NCBI GenBank assembly: GCA_965240325.2
Contig: OZ251227.1
Location: 2,356,001-2,420,000, forward strand
Reading direction: 5' to 3'
Source of the DNA: Rebecca billardiae RCC1528
Lineage: Eukaryota; Haptophyta
Length of the DNA stretch: 64,000 nt
A program made the translations under genes and the position numbers. Position 1 is the stretch's first letter; every line of letters begins with the position of its first letter. Shown here piece after piece: positions 1 to 10,460 of the stretch. Below the pieces are notes generated by a model. It searched no databases and was not told where the DNA came from. It saw nothing but the letters and a program-made list of their open reading frames with translations.

Positions 1-308
1 GAGGCGGACGACATCCGGCTAGCCAGGCACGCCGATCGTCGCCACCGCCGTAGAAGCCCGCTCGCCGCTGAGTCCGTCACCGTAGCCATGCGGCGCGCAA
101 GCTTGGCCGCGCGGCACGGCGCGCCGCGGTGCGGCGCCGGCCGTGCGCGCGGCGTGCTGGGCCGAGTCGGCAGCCGGGGGCGAGTACTGCGCCGCGCCGA
201 GAGGAGCGGGGCGCCGAAAGATGCGGGCGATGCACCGCCGGCGGAGCACGCCGATCGATCGCCTCCGACGCCGCCGAGTCTGCCACAGCGGTAGTGCTGC
301 GCGTGCGA
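1..308. other. GC-rich non-coding left edge
   Basis: No gene is supported here. The sequence is extremely GC-rich and open in several frames on both strands, which is the compositional artefact seen across this window. Translations are Arg/Ala-rich without any recognisable domain. Confidence 0.5.
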
Positions 309-488
309 TCACAGACGCAAAGCCGCTTGCGCGCGCGCGGCGCGCTTGACCAAGTCGAGTCCGATGACGGTAGTGGCTGCGCGGCCGCGCAGAAAGAACG
401 AGCCGATGCACTTCAGGTCGTGCACACCGATCTCCGCCGACGCCCGCTCTCCGCCGAGCCCGGCACCGCCGCCCGGCGGCAAGCCGAG
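309..488 (-). CDS. Possible C-terminal exon of an unrecognised minus-strand gene
   Basis: On the minus strand an acceptor-like GAGCAG precedes position 488. It opens a 60-codon frame that ends in TGA at 309-311. The 59 predicted residues are much less Arg/Ala-biased than the surrounding frames and include the stretch VHDLKCIGSFFLRGR followed by a hydrophobic-basic end. Further upstream on the same strand (about 578-770), another frame contains a rather similar FFLHGSLLAICIILAS segment, as if a unit with a G-x-H ... FFL-x-G core were duplicated. I cannot join the exons with confidence and recognise no family. It could be the 3' end of a membrane-protein gene, or chance. Confidence 0.25.
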   Translation of the reverse strand, partial: LGLPPGGGAGLGGERASAEIGVHDLKCIGSFFLRGRAATTVIGLDLVKRAARAQAALRL

Positions 489-492
489 CTGC

Positions 493-540
493 TCGGCGCG
501 GCGCGGCGCGGCGCGGCGCGGCGCGGCGCGGCGCGCCGAG
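493..540. repeat. GGCGC pentamer minisatellite
   Basis: Directly visible run of the pentamer GGCGC (as GCGGCGCGGC...) repeated about nine times. Pure simple-sequence DNA in a GC-rich intergenic region; replication slippage is the likely origin. Confidence 0.85.
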
Positions 541-1592
541 CCACGGCGCCGCCCGTCGGCGGGGCGCGCTCAGCCGAGGCGAGGATGATGCAGATGGCAA
601 GTAGACTGCCATGCAGAAAGAAGCGGTCGACGCGCCTTGGGATGTGCGCGCCGAGCACTGCCGCGTGCGGTTGTGCTGGACACGCGTCGCCGTCGGAACC
701 GTCGGCGTGCCAGCAGGAAGAGCAGGAGAAGGGCAGGAAGAAGGGCAGGCCCGCATGACGTGTATCGGAGGGCGCGGCGTGCTCAGCTTGGCGGCGTGCC
801 GCACCGACGGGCGGAGGCAGGCGAGGGCGAGCGCCGGCGGCGGTTGGGGGCGCCGCGCGCGCGTGCGGAGGTCGCCGACCGAGGGGTGGGGCCGTCGCGG
901 GCGCTCTGTTCTCGGCTGAATTCAAACTCCAAACCGCAGTCGTCGATTCAAAATCACTACGCCACCTGGTTATTCGGACTCTTCCGGACTTTGAACCCCT
1001 CGAACCCCGACCGGGTTGAACCCCCTCGTCGAGATCGAACCCCCAGTCTGAGATTGTCCCCGACAATAGGAACGCTGCCCCCTCCGCCGAACCCCTTCTT
1101 GTCCCCGGTACCGATTCGATTGGCTTCGATCGACAAAACGGATGCGTTCGATCGCGATCGATCATCTACTCCGATTCACAAACGATCGTGATCAATCGTA
1201 ATCGATCATGAAGAAGCAAATCGATGGCTCGCCTTTTGTGATGACTGATACCAGCTAAATCGGTCGCAACTTTGTAAGTGATACATAGGCGTCATGATGA
1301 GGTGTCGATCGATTCGCTGAACGCGTTTCGTAAATCGATCGTTTCGATCTCAAACTCGATCGATCCCAATCAATCGAGGTTCGCCGATCGATCGAGATCA
1401 AATCAGAATGATGAGCTGTTCAACTCAGTTCGGATCGAGATTGGATCGGCGAACTGATCTGGCCAATCACAATCGATCGCAAGCGACCCCCTTCGATCGC
1501 GATCGATTCGGATGAAGGACCAAAGCAGAACTGATCCGAACTGATTCTGACTTCGACGATTGACTTCCACGGGTGCCTGAAATCGGTAATAC
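541..1592. other. Non-coding, ending in a GATC-dense segment
   Basis: No gene supported. From about 1125 to 1535 the sequence is packed with GATC and its extensions CGATCG and ATCGAT: I count about 22 GATC tetramers in roughly 450 bases, where about two are expected by chance. The array is irregular rather than a clean tandem repeat. GC content drops here relative to the first 900 bases. Confidence 0.6.
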
Positions 1593-2190
1593 TACAGGTG
1601 GATACGGGTGATCTGGACAGTGGCCGACCCAACTCACGCGGAGGACTCCCTGGGAGCATTGGGGTCGAAGGGGCGCCAGGGACGGACTTCAGGGGGTCCC
1701 TGGAGTTCCGCCACAGCGCGCTTTCTGCGCTGCGGGCCCGTCTCCGCGCGTGGCGGCCGCAATGGCACTGTCCAATTAGCCCCTGGCACTGGCTGAGGCA
1801 TGGGAATCGAGCTCAGAGACGCGCGCGCGGAGGAAAAGCGTGTGCAGCGGCTCGGACGGTTGCTCTGGGACCTACCCACGCCAGCGCAACCGCGCCTTGC
1901 CTTGGAGTCCGCCCTTCCTGAGTCCGCGCACGCGCCTTGCGGCTTGAAACGCTGGCGTTCGCCCTTGTGCGCGGGACTCACGAAACAAGGCGAAGGCGGC
2001 GAGAAGCGCGACCTGGCGCGTGCGCAGACGACGTCTCACGACCAGGTGAGTTCAGCGAACATCGTGCGCCGTCGTGGCGACCCGCCAGTGGGCGCTCGTG
2101 CTCGTTCGCCCACGAGCCCTCGCCACGAGGCCCGCCGCCCGCTGAGTGTCCAGATAGCCCCTGTGTCCAGTTAGCCCGTATCCACCTGTA
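1593..2190. mobile_element. Non-autonomous DNA transposon (MITE-like) with 31-bp TIRs
   Basis: The left end (1593-1623) and the reverse complement of the right end (2160-2190) both start TACAGGTGGATACGGG and match at about 26 of 31 positions. If the element is taken as CAGGTGG...CCACCTG (1595-2188), it is flanked by TA on both sides, as for Tc1/mariner-type insertions. Because TACAGG...CCTGTA is itself symmetrical, the TA duplication is only consistent, not proven. Subterminal copies of a GTCCA-x2-TAGCCCCTG motif occur at 1770 and 2148, and a related GTCCAGTTAGCCC at 2166. There is no transposase frame inside, so it would need mobilising in trans. Confidence 0.65.
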
Positions 2191-5100
2191 CGTTTGCACG
2201 TGCACAGTATCGTTCTCGTCCCGCTCAGGAAACGCGCGCATGGATGATTGCGGCGGCCTACGCTCGACGGCGGGTCTAGCCGCTCCCCGCGTCAGGTCTG
2301 TTATAGCTGTCTGTGTACACAGCAACGTTGTACCTGCAGCGGCAGTATTCTGTGTGGCGTGAAATTGAACATCAGCACTCCCGCACAATCCGAAATGGTC
2401 GCGCGAGCGAGATCCACTGTGCGGAGCTACGCAAAGCAGTTGGTTGATCAAGGTCTCTTGTCTTGCTGGCGGGATCCAGGCGCCACCTCATCGTGCGTCC
2501 TTGTCACGCGCCTAATGGCCGACCGCGATTGTGCGCCCCTGACGGGCCCGACGCTGAGACAGCGACCACAGGCCACGCGGACGGCGCCGGGGCCGATCTT
2601 CGTCTCACGACTGCGGGCGTATACTGCTGACACCGCCAGTCGGACTCAGCTGCGCCGACCCCGCCGGCGGTCGCCCTTCAGACTGGTTTTGGTTATGAAT
2701 CGTCACGCGCCGCCGAAGAGCTGCACTGTCAGACATCGGACCCGGTACGCGGCACGGCCCGCGCACCGTGACCCGTCCCCGCGACGCGGACTCACGGTCT
2801 GTCTCACGCCGGGCCGCTCGGTTGACTGATCGGCCAGTGTGTTAGTTGGCAGTGATGGGCGCAGATCGGACAAATCGATGGAAGGCGATACTGACGATGG
2901 CACTGGGCGGTTCTGCGGTGGCGGACCGTCGCCGTGGGCCGTCGCGTAGGTTCGGCGAATCCGCGCGCGTATAACAGCGATTCGTCACCGCGGAAGTCTA
3001 TATATATGTAGTTAAACTACTACTTACGAAGACTAGTATCGACTATCGTCGTCATGCTCATCATCGTCTGAATTGAGTATACAGTTCCGCTGCAGGCTGC
3101 GTGCCCGCCTCGTCGTAAACGCCTACCGTAGTATAGGCTTCATCATGACGACGCATCATGCGCCGCTGATGCAAGTCGTAGTAGACGACTACTCAGCTAG
3201 CTTGAGTAGCTACTGCTGCCGATACGCCATAGTACGTGTCTGTCGCCGCTGTCGCGACTCGTCTATGGCTATAAGCGTGACTGACGAGTCATCACGTACT
3301 ATTGTGGCTTAGTCAATCGTCAGACTCGCGGCGACTACTTCTGCTGAGCGCACCGATGACTCGGCGACGGCGGATGCTAGACGGGAGAGTCTGCTACCAA
3401 GTATCTACTACTACTACGCTAGTAACTAGCTACTAGCTTATCTAAGCGTGATGATGAACAGTACGCGAATACATTAAATTATAGTAATTAATACTACCTT
3501 GGTAATATATATATATATATATTATATATATAATATGACTGCTGACTATATCCCACTAGCTGCTGACCAAGAATAGGCTACAGTACAACATCATCCACCA
3601 CGACCAGCCACTGTCTAAGTTACAAGTAGGCAACGACATCATCTACCAGCTGCTGACCAAGTACTCAAGTAGGTGACGCCCTTGCCGACACCAACATGCT
3701 CACCCGCCTTTGATTTGGTCGGTACCCCGATCATGCGCACTTCCTGGCGGGCCCGTGACGATTAACGTCGACGACAACAACAACAGTCAACATCATACTA
3801 CTGACCCGCCTGGCGACCAACATCAACGTGCTCACTACACCACTGCGGCTGCCACTGCTGCTGCAAGCTTCGACCAGTACCACGACAGACGAATCAGGAG
3901 AGCTGCGCCCTCGTGCCTGGGCAACAGAACCCTGCCGCCGGCTTTGAGGCCGACACCGCGACACGCCACACTGGGGCACATATCACCTGAGGGCCAGGCC
4001 TTCTGTGTGATAAGCTACTGTACCCCAGTCATGCCGCTTGATACACACCTTCCCCAACCGACAGTGGGGCTCCACGTTCCTTACTACATCCTCATCCTGT
4101 CGGCGCGCGGTCGCATCGGCGACCGGTCGGCGAGTTCGGACGACGACGTTTTGTGGACGACGGTGGGGCGAGGACTACGGGCGCTGGCGCGCCGCGAGGC
4201 GGCCGCAGCCCTCATCCAGGCCTCGCAGGCGGACGGCTGAACGAATTTTCCGGCGGCGGCGCTACCATCGGCGACGGCTTCGTGGGCGGTGACAGTTGGC
4301 GGGCGTCAATCTCGCGCGAGGATAAATCCCATAATTTGGTGGATCCGCCCATGGCGGGCGCGAAAAATCGCCGCGATTACACCGCCATAAAATCGGCCTC
4401 ATCGAGAGCTTTCCAACGATGGGCACCAACCCCGGATCACGTCCGTGGATCGCGAGATACACACCTGCACCACCCAGGATAAATTGTATGCACGATGGTT
4501 GGTGTCCATTACCTGACTGTCCGTGCGTATGACCCCACTACAACACACCCCTCCCGTCCCCAACCCCCTCGTGGGATCCACCAATTAACGTCGACGTCGC
4601 ACTGGTTCCACCTCGACAGCCGACAGTGCCGAACGGTGTCGCGGGGGAGCTGAGTGGTCAGCCCCGGCGATGGCGAACGCGCGGGAGCGACATGGTAGAT
4701 GTAGACGATGCTCACGGCGCCTATCGCAGCGACGTCCCAAGCTTTCCCACCTGCAGCCAAGCCTGATTGTGCTGCTGACGGCACACAAAGCCCCTTGCGG
4801 CCGCGGTGATGTAGGTGGACTGATTGCGCGGCTCTGACTCAGATAGCTGCCTGCGACCCTTGGGTAGGCACTTGTTGAGCCCTGGCGCTCACTGCAGTGG
4901 TCTCCAATACCTACAGCAAGTCATGCCACCCACACGGAAGTGCACCAAACGGCAAGAGCTGTTCGGTACAGCTCAAAGTGCACGCGGGTGAAGAGTTTGA
5001 GCGACGAGGCACCAGCAAGTGACTTTGGAGGCTACCGCAGCATATGCGCAAGACGTGGGGCATCATCATCAGGCGCAGTTGGCATCATGTCCTTGCCGTC

Positions 5101-5665
5101 ACCTCTGAACTACGGGAGTGGCTGACCGGACCGACGAAACCTCAGTTCAGCGCCACTTCAGACTGGACTACTCTGTCAGACTGCTCGGTCCAGCGAGTGA
5201 AAACCACTGTGACGGCGCCTCCGCGGCGGAGCGCCGGGCACGTGGTGAGCGACGCGCGCGGCTCCGTGGACAATATTGCCGGGGACTAGGCTCGCGTTGC
5301 ACGCGATCGTACTCGGCGGTTTTCGTGTCATCGTCCGCCGCCGCGAGCGCGGCCTCGCCGGCGCGCTCGGGAAACTCTGGCGCGGCTCGCGGGTAACGGG
5401 CCCCGTAAGCCCGCGTGTAAACGACTTATATGAGTAATAAGAGTTATCTGTAGTAGTTAATTCCGTTATATGTCTTATTTAACCAGGCAGGTAGTGACGA
5501 TGTCTTTGGATCATAGAATATTATTGATGATGGCGCGGTCAACTAGTTATATATAAGAGTGCCTCTCGGGCCAGTCAGTGCCGAGTGCGGGCCCTCCGCC
5601 TGCCACGGTAGTGGCCACCGCGCCGTGCGCTCAGCGCTGCCCTCTAATTTGGCAATGCTGACGAC
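2191..5665. other. 3.5-kb gene-free stretch
   Basis: I found no gene. The region mixes GC-rich sequence with lower-GC blocks (about 3000-3700 and 5400-5570) that are rich in CTACTAC/GTCGTC-like short words. An AT tract lies at 3503-3536. A GGATCCACCAA inverted pair (about 4333-4348 and 4573-4586) brackets about 250 bases and could be the ends of a very small, decayed insertion, but the arms are only about 15 bases. Confidence 0.5.
3503..3536. repeat. AT-dinucleotide tract
   Basis: A run of TA/AT dinucleotides interrupted once by TT, directly visible. Simple-sequence DNA in intergenic sequence. Confidence 0.9.
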
Positions 5666-8600
5666 TCACGATGCTGCGACTGGCCTGCCGAGCACCACGT
5701 CGGCGTCATCGCACCGGCTGGAGACAAACTGCGCGCGCGAGTTGGTCCACGAGAAGAGCAGCAGGTGCTGCCTGCCGATGAAAGTTGCGGAGATCATGTT
5801 CTCCTTGGCCGGCACGAGCGCCCACGAGCCCTTGCCCCAAGGGGTGCGCATGCCGCCGTCTGGGTCGAAGTTGACCTGCGGGAGCACCGCGCGGCCGCGG
5901 CGTGAGCGAGCGCGCGCAGCGGCGCGCGGCGGGGCCGGGCCGCACCTCCTTCACGCCTGACCAGGTCCATGGCGTCGAGGTGACACGGCGCAGCCACTCG
6001 ACGCTCTCAGCCGCGCCCGCGGCGACGGTGAGGTGCTTGGCCGAGTCGCACAGCTCGGCCGAGAACTCTGGCATGCTGTCGCCGATCGGGAACGCGTCGA
6101 GTGCCTGCGCACGCGCGCGCCGCGGACCCGCGCGCACGCGCGCCGCGCCGCGATGAAGCGAGGCCGCTGGAGGCGCGCGGCGGGCGCGCGGGCGCGCGCT
6201 CGAGCCCGCACCTCTAGCTTCCCGCCGTGGTACCGATCTCGGACTGCGCGCATGCGCGCGAGCAGCTCCGAGGTGTCCGCGAGCGAGACGAGCACGGGCG
6301 TGTGCGCCGTGCGCAGCGCCGGGATGCGGTTGAGCGTGCGCCAGAGCACCTTGGCGTTGGCGAAGCACAAGTAGTTCATGACGCGCGACTGCGCGCCCGC
6401 GCGCGACACGGTCGGCGCAGACGGCAGCCAGAGCTCCTCCGACAGGAGCTCGCGCTCCGAGCGGCGGGGCTCGGGCTGGCGCGCCTCGGTGGCCAGCCGC
6501 ATGGCGAGCACGCCGGCGAAGCGCACGGCGCCCTCGCTCGGCGCGCCGTACACCACCGCCGGGTCGCGCGCGACGATGCGGCTGCCGTGGCAGAAGCGCG
6601 TGAAGCCCATGCTCGGGTCATCGAGCACGTGGTTGTACCCGTAGGAGCTCGGGTCGTCCCAGCCGGCGGAGGCGACCTCGAGGTCGGCGTCTCGGTAGAG
6701 CGCGGCGAAGGGGTTGGTGACGAGGACGACGGAGGGCTGGAGCAGCAGCACACCGTACCCCGCGAGCAGCGCCTGCCGCAGCGCCGCCCAGCGCAGCGCG
6801 GGCTCGGGCAGGGCCTCGAGCGCGCGCGCGGGCAGCGCGTCGGCGAGGGCCATCCAGGGCAGCCCGCTCTCGCGCGCCGCCTGCGAGGGAAGCACGGCGG
6901 CCGCGGCCGCGTCGGCGGCGGGCTGCGCGCTCTCGTCGTGCGCGAGCAGCAGCACGTTGCGCACGCCCGCGCTGCCCGCCGCCTCGGCGAACAGCGGCAG
7001 CGCGCGCGCGTTCGCGCGCGTCAGCACCACGAGCAGCACCTCGCCGCGCGCGCCGACCGCGCTCAGCTTCTCGCACAGCGCGCGCTGCTGGTCGGACTCG
7101 TCGCAGCTCTGCTCGGCGCGGCCGGGCGAGCGCTCGAGGAAGGCGTTCTTGGGCGGCAGCGGCGCGCAGCCGCCCGCCTTCACCGCCTGCATGCTCGGCT
7201 GCACGTGCGCCCCCGCGACGAAGCCGTCGTTCAGCTCCATCCAGAACGGCGCCTCGACCTCTGCGATCGGCCGCAGCGTGCGCGGCTCCTTGCGCGCCGT
7301 GCGCTCGAGAGCGTCCAGCTGGCCGCCGTGGTACCGCGCGTTGATGTCGATCATGTGCATCTCCTTGCTCTGGTGGTAGTTCACGTGCACGACGACGGGC
7401 GTGTGGCCCTGCAGCGCCTTCGACGGCCGGATCGCGCGGAGCAGCGTCTTCGAGTTGCAGAAGCACATGTGGTTCATCACACGCACCGAGAGCCCCGCGT
7501 TGAGCCAGTCGTCGTGGGTCGGCAGCGTCGACTCCTGCGAGAAGGCGGTCTGGTCCCACGTGTCCTCGGTCTCCATGCGGTGCGCGAGCAGCTGCATCAT
7601 GCGCAGCCCCGCGCGCGTCGCCTGCAGGTACCACAGCCCCGAGTTGAACGCCGTGATCCGGTAGCCCTCGACCGCGCGCGCGCTGCCCATCGTCGCGTCG
7701 TCCAGATGCTCCGTCCATCCGTAAGCGGTCTGCGGGCGCGCGCGCCGCGCGGCGGGCGGCACGGTCGGGCGTGGGCGCACGCGCGCACGCGCGCGCACGC
7801 CGGCCCACCCCGCCACGCCACGCCACGCGCGCGCGCCCGCCTGCCCCCCCTCGCGCGCGCGCACCTCCCAGTCCCACCCGTCCGTGGCGCCCTCCAGGTC
7901 GGTATCCCGCCACATGAACGAGAACGGGTTGCGCAGCCACACGATGTCGATGTCGCTCATCAGCACCGAGCAGCCGACCTCGAGGAACTCGCGCACGATG
8001 CGGAACTTCTGCGCGGAGATCTTGTGCGAGCCCTTCGCCGTCGAGATCTGCGCCGGCATCGCGCGCGCGCGCGCCGCGGCGCCGTCACGGCGCGCCGCGC
8101 GCAGCGCCTGGGGCGCTTGCCCCCGCGGCGCGAGCGCGCGCGCGCAGGTCGGCCGCGCGGGGGCTGGCGCGCACCTTCTTGTAGTAGGCGACGCCGCGCT
8201 TGGCGAGCCAGTCCACCAGAGCCTGGTCCAGCGCGATGATCATCACGTTCTGAATCCCCGCCTTCTCCACCGCGCTGAGGAAGTTCTCCAGCTGGCCGAT
8301 GATCTTGGAGTTGCACACGGCCGTGAGCACCTCGCGCCGGATCGCGACGCGCGAGACGACCTCGCACAGCTCCTTGAGGTCGTCGCGGTCGCAGTTCGCG
8401 GGGAAATTGTCCGACTCGGGCGGCACGATGTACTCGAGTGGGCGCGTCGGCCCGAGCGTGCCCGGCCGCGGCGTGCAGTCCGTGTAGTTGTGCGACGGAT
8501 TACGCGACGGCGGCAGCAACGGCGCCTCCCACGGCACGACGCGAGGGGGAGGCGCCGCGGCGCTCAGCGTCCGAGCGTTGGACGCGTGGGTGGGCTGCTC

Positions 8601-8813
8601 GAATGCACGCTGCGCCGGTCGTGCCCTCGGCGGCTGCGCAAACTCGCTCGCGCGGTCCGTATCGCGCGGCGCGAGCAGCATCGGCCGGCGCAGCGCCGCC
8701 CGCCGACCTGTTGGATCATCGGCGATCTGCAGGTTGAGCGCGTTGTGCATGACCATCAGGGCGAAGATGGACAGGGCCGCCAGCGCGAAGAGCCGCGTCG
8801 TGCTGACACCCAT
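5666..8813 (-). CDS. Type II membrane GT77-like glycosyltransferase with tandem catalytic and pseudo-catalytic domains
   Basis: Five exons on the minus strand join in phase 0: 8813-8175, 8047-7865, 7729-6212, 6104-5946, 5875-5666 (902 aa). Introns are 127, 135, 107 and 70 bp, GT-AG, all starting GTGCG. Residues 7-30 form a signal anchor, so the enzyme should face the Golgi lumen. The first nucleotide-sugar transferase domain (about 165-415) has the DxD in VLMSDIDIVWLRNPF (245-247), NSGLWYLQAT (303-312), WDQTAF and VVVHVNYH, the pattern of plant RRA/XEG113 arabinosyltransferases (GT77, Nucleotid_trans). A second copy follows (about 500-780): RVMNYLCFANAK and YHGGKLE match RVMNHMCFCNSK and YHGGQLD, but the DxD position reads LLQPSVV and HVNYH is lost, so it is probably inactive. 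A C-terminal segment with TPWGKGSW and GRQHLLLF is unassigned. The sugar and acceptor are unknown. Divergent from the dehydratase at 8984. Confidence 0.85.
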
Positions 8814-8983
8814 GGCTCCGCGGCGCGCGCTCCCTCGTGCGCCTCAACGCTCGGCACGACCGCGCGGTAGCGAGTCGCTGAGCCAAACACCGCGGACGAT
8901 GGTGCCGCCGCCGCGCGATGCAAAATGGGAAAACAGAAAAAGTGAACTCGTTCGGCTATCTACGTATCATCGTGCAAACCAGC
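8814..8983. promoter_or_regulatory. Shared head-to-head intergenic region (GT77-like / HTD2-like)
   Basis: 170 bases separate the two start codons, so both promoters must lie here or within the 5' ends. There is no clear TATA box. The half next to the plus-strand gene contains the only A-rich segment (GCAAAATGGGAAAACAGAAA). Inference from gene layout only. Confidence 0.4.
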
Positions 8984-9439
8984 ATGGCACCGGTGAGACT
9001 GGTGCGCCGGCTGCCGCAAATCCTCGCGCTGGGCGATGTCGCCGTTGCCGTGCGCAGGATGGACGCCGCCGACGTCGAGTCCTTCGCTGATCTCACAGGC
9101 GACCGCAACCCGCTGCACTTCGACGACGCCTTCGCCGCGCAGTCCCGCTTTGGCGCGCGCGTCGTGCACGGCATGCTGTACGCCACGCTGTTCAACGCGA
9201 TCATCGCAGCGGACATGCCCGGCGCGGTGCACGTCACGCAGGCGTTCGAGTTCAAGCAGCCGGTCTTTCTCGGCGACGAGGTCACCGCGCGGCTGCAAGT
9301 GCGCGCCATCACCGTGCCCAAGAGGCTCGTCGAGTTTGACGAGGTGTGCACCAACCAGGAGGGCACCGTCGTGCTCTGCGGCTCCGCCTCGCTCTTCGCC
9401 CCCCGCCGGTACTTGAGACCTGTTCGGCCGTCGAAGTGA
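8984..9439 (+). CDS. MaoC-like hot-dog dehydratase / (R)-3-hydroxyacyl-thioester dehydratase
   Basis: A 151-aa single hot-dog protein. Residues 37-64 hold the hydratase-2 signature: ADLTGDRNPLHFDD with the catalytic Asp40 and His45, then RFGARVVHGML. This family hydrates trans-2-enoyl thioesters to (R)-3-hydroxyacyl thioesters. Single-domain eukaryotic members (HTD2/RPP14 type) act in mitochondrial type II fatty-acid synthesis. I chose ATG 8984 because the first 12 residues (MAPVRLVRRLPQ) are basic and amphipathic like a mitochondrial presequence, and the domain starts at once after them. An in-frame ATG at 8918 would add 22 residues. No intron. Which acyl carrier it uses (ACP or CoA) cannot be told from sequence. 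Confidence 0.85.
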   Translation: MAPVRLVRRLPQILALGDVAVAVRRMDAADVESFADLTGDRNPLHFDDAFAAQSRFGARVVHGMLYATLFNAIIAADMPGAVHVTQAFEFKQPVFLGDEVTARLQVRAITVPKRLVEFDEVCTNQEGTVVLCGSASLFAPRRYLRPVRPSK

Positions 9440-10460
9440 GGCCGTGCGAAGGGAATGGCACTCGGGTTCCGGCGATCGAAATTGGCCGCGCCCCTCACCC
9501 ACGCACCAGCCATCTCGACGCCCCAGCCGCCGGGCGCCCGCCGCTCCGGCCGCCTCCGGGGGACTCACCTCCCCGACCTCCCGGCTGGTGCCGTTCACTG
9601 CCGCGAACGGAGCTACCAAGGCGCTGCTCTGCTGGCGCCTCCATCGCGGCCAGTGCCGTGCCGGCGCCGCGATGGCAGCGGCTGCACGAGCAGTCCTCAC
9701 AGTCTCCGGCCTCCACGCCCGTAGTGGTAGGTGCTGTGAGATACAGTTCACTCAGTTGTCACTACTCGCATGCACGTTCGTCCGAGAAAAGAGGCGTTCG
9801 CTTTTTATCGAATCCTCTCACTAACAGGGAAAAAACGACCGCTCAGGGCGTTCGTGTTTTATCGAAAGCGTAAAAATGGGGGGAAATGACTGCACAAGAA
9901 GAATTTGGCGCGTTGATGATTGAATCAATCATCATCAAGCACGCCCCGGTAGATCGACAGGCAATGCCGTTCATGTTTCGTGATTGCATCATCGGTCGCG
10001 CGCTTGTGGTCGGGAGATAGAACCGGAGATTACCCGCTCCACACCTTAGATGCTAAGAAATAATCATCAGGCCGGTGTCGTCGTTGCCCGGCACGGTAGA
10101 TTCCCGTGTCTGGATGTGATGATCATTGATGAAAGGCGCCCAAGGCGGTGACCACAATCAAGCCCGGTACTCCGCAAGTATGTACTTCGCACCCGAGAAC
10201 GCGCTTCTGGAAGGAAGATCGCCACTGGCCTGGTACTGGCAAAATCTATCTGCGAGCGGCATCGATATCTCCACATAGGACTTGCTAAAACGAACCAGTA
10301 AAAAACCGTTCACCCTGCTGGGATTATTCGCGGGTATTATCTCGCACGCAAAGAGCGACGTCGGAGGCTGGTCCACCTACTACGCGAGCGCTTCGGCTAC
10401 CCATTGACCGCGCTCTGGCGGGAGTTTCTTTCGGCTCGCGTTTAGCGGCCTGCCTCAGAG
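9440..10460. other. Intergenic region with an anomalously low-GC block (about 9750-10400)
   Basis: The first 300 bases are GC-rich and non-coding. From about 9750 to 10400 the composition falls to roughly half GC, unlike both flanking genes. This block has only short frames: 9887-10021 plus (44 aa), 10129-10278 plus (49 aa, containing ENALLEGRSPLAWYW) and 10158-10376 minus (72 aa). Their amino-acid composition is more protein-like than the Arg/Ala-rich shadows elsewhere, but I recognise none. It may be a decayed insertion. Confidence 0.45.

Noticed and set aside
19-1165. Long overlapping minus-strand frames at the left edge
   Set aside because: Very high Arg/Ala content driven by GC, including the GGCGC repeat. 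Only the short 309-488 segment looks protein-like.
4333-4588. Possible small inverted-repeat element with GGATCCACCAA ends
   Set aside because: Arms of about 15 bases containing a palindromic restriction-like core are likely by chance, and no target duplication was found.
6227-8239. 670-codon open frame antisense to the GT77-like gene
   Set aside because: Arg/His/Leu/Val-rich composition with no domain. It mirrors the codon bias of the genuine gene on the other strand, whose motifs and splice joins are convincing.
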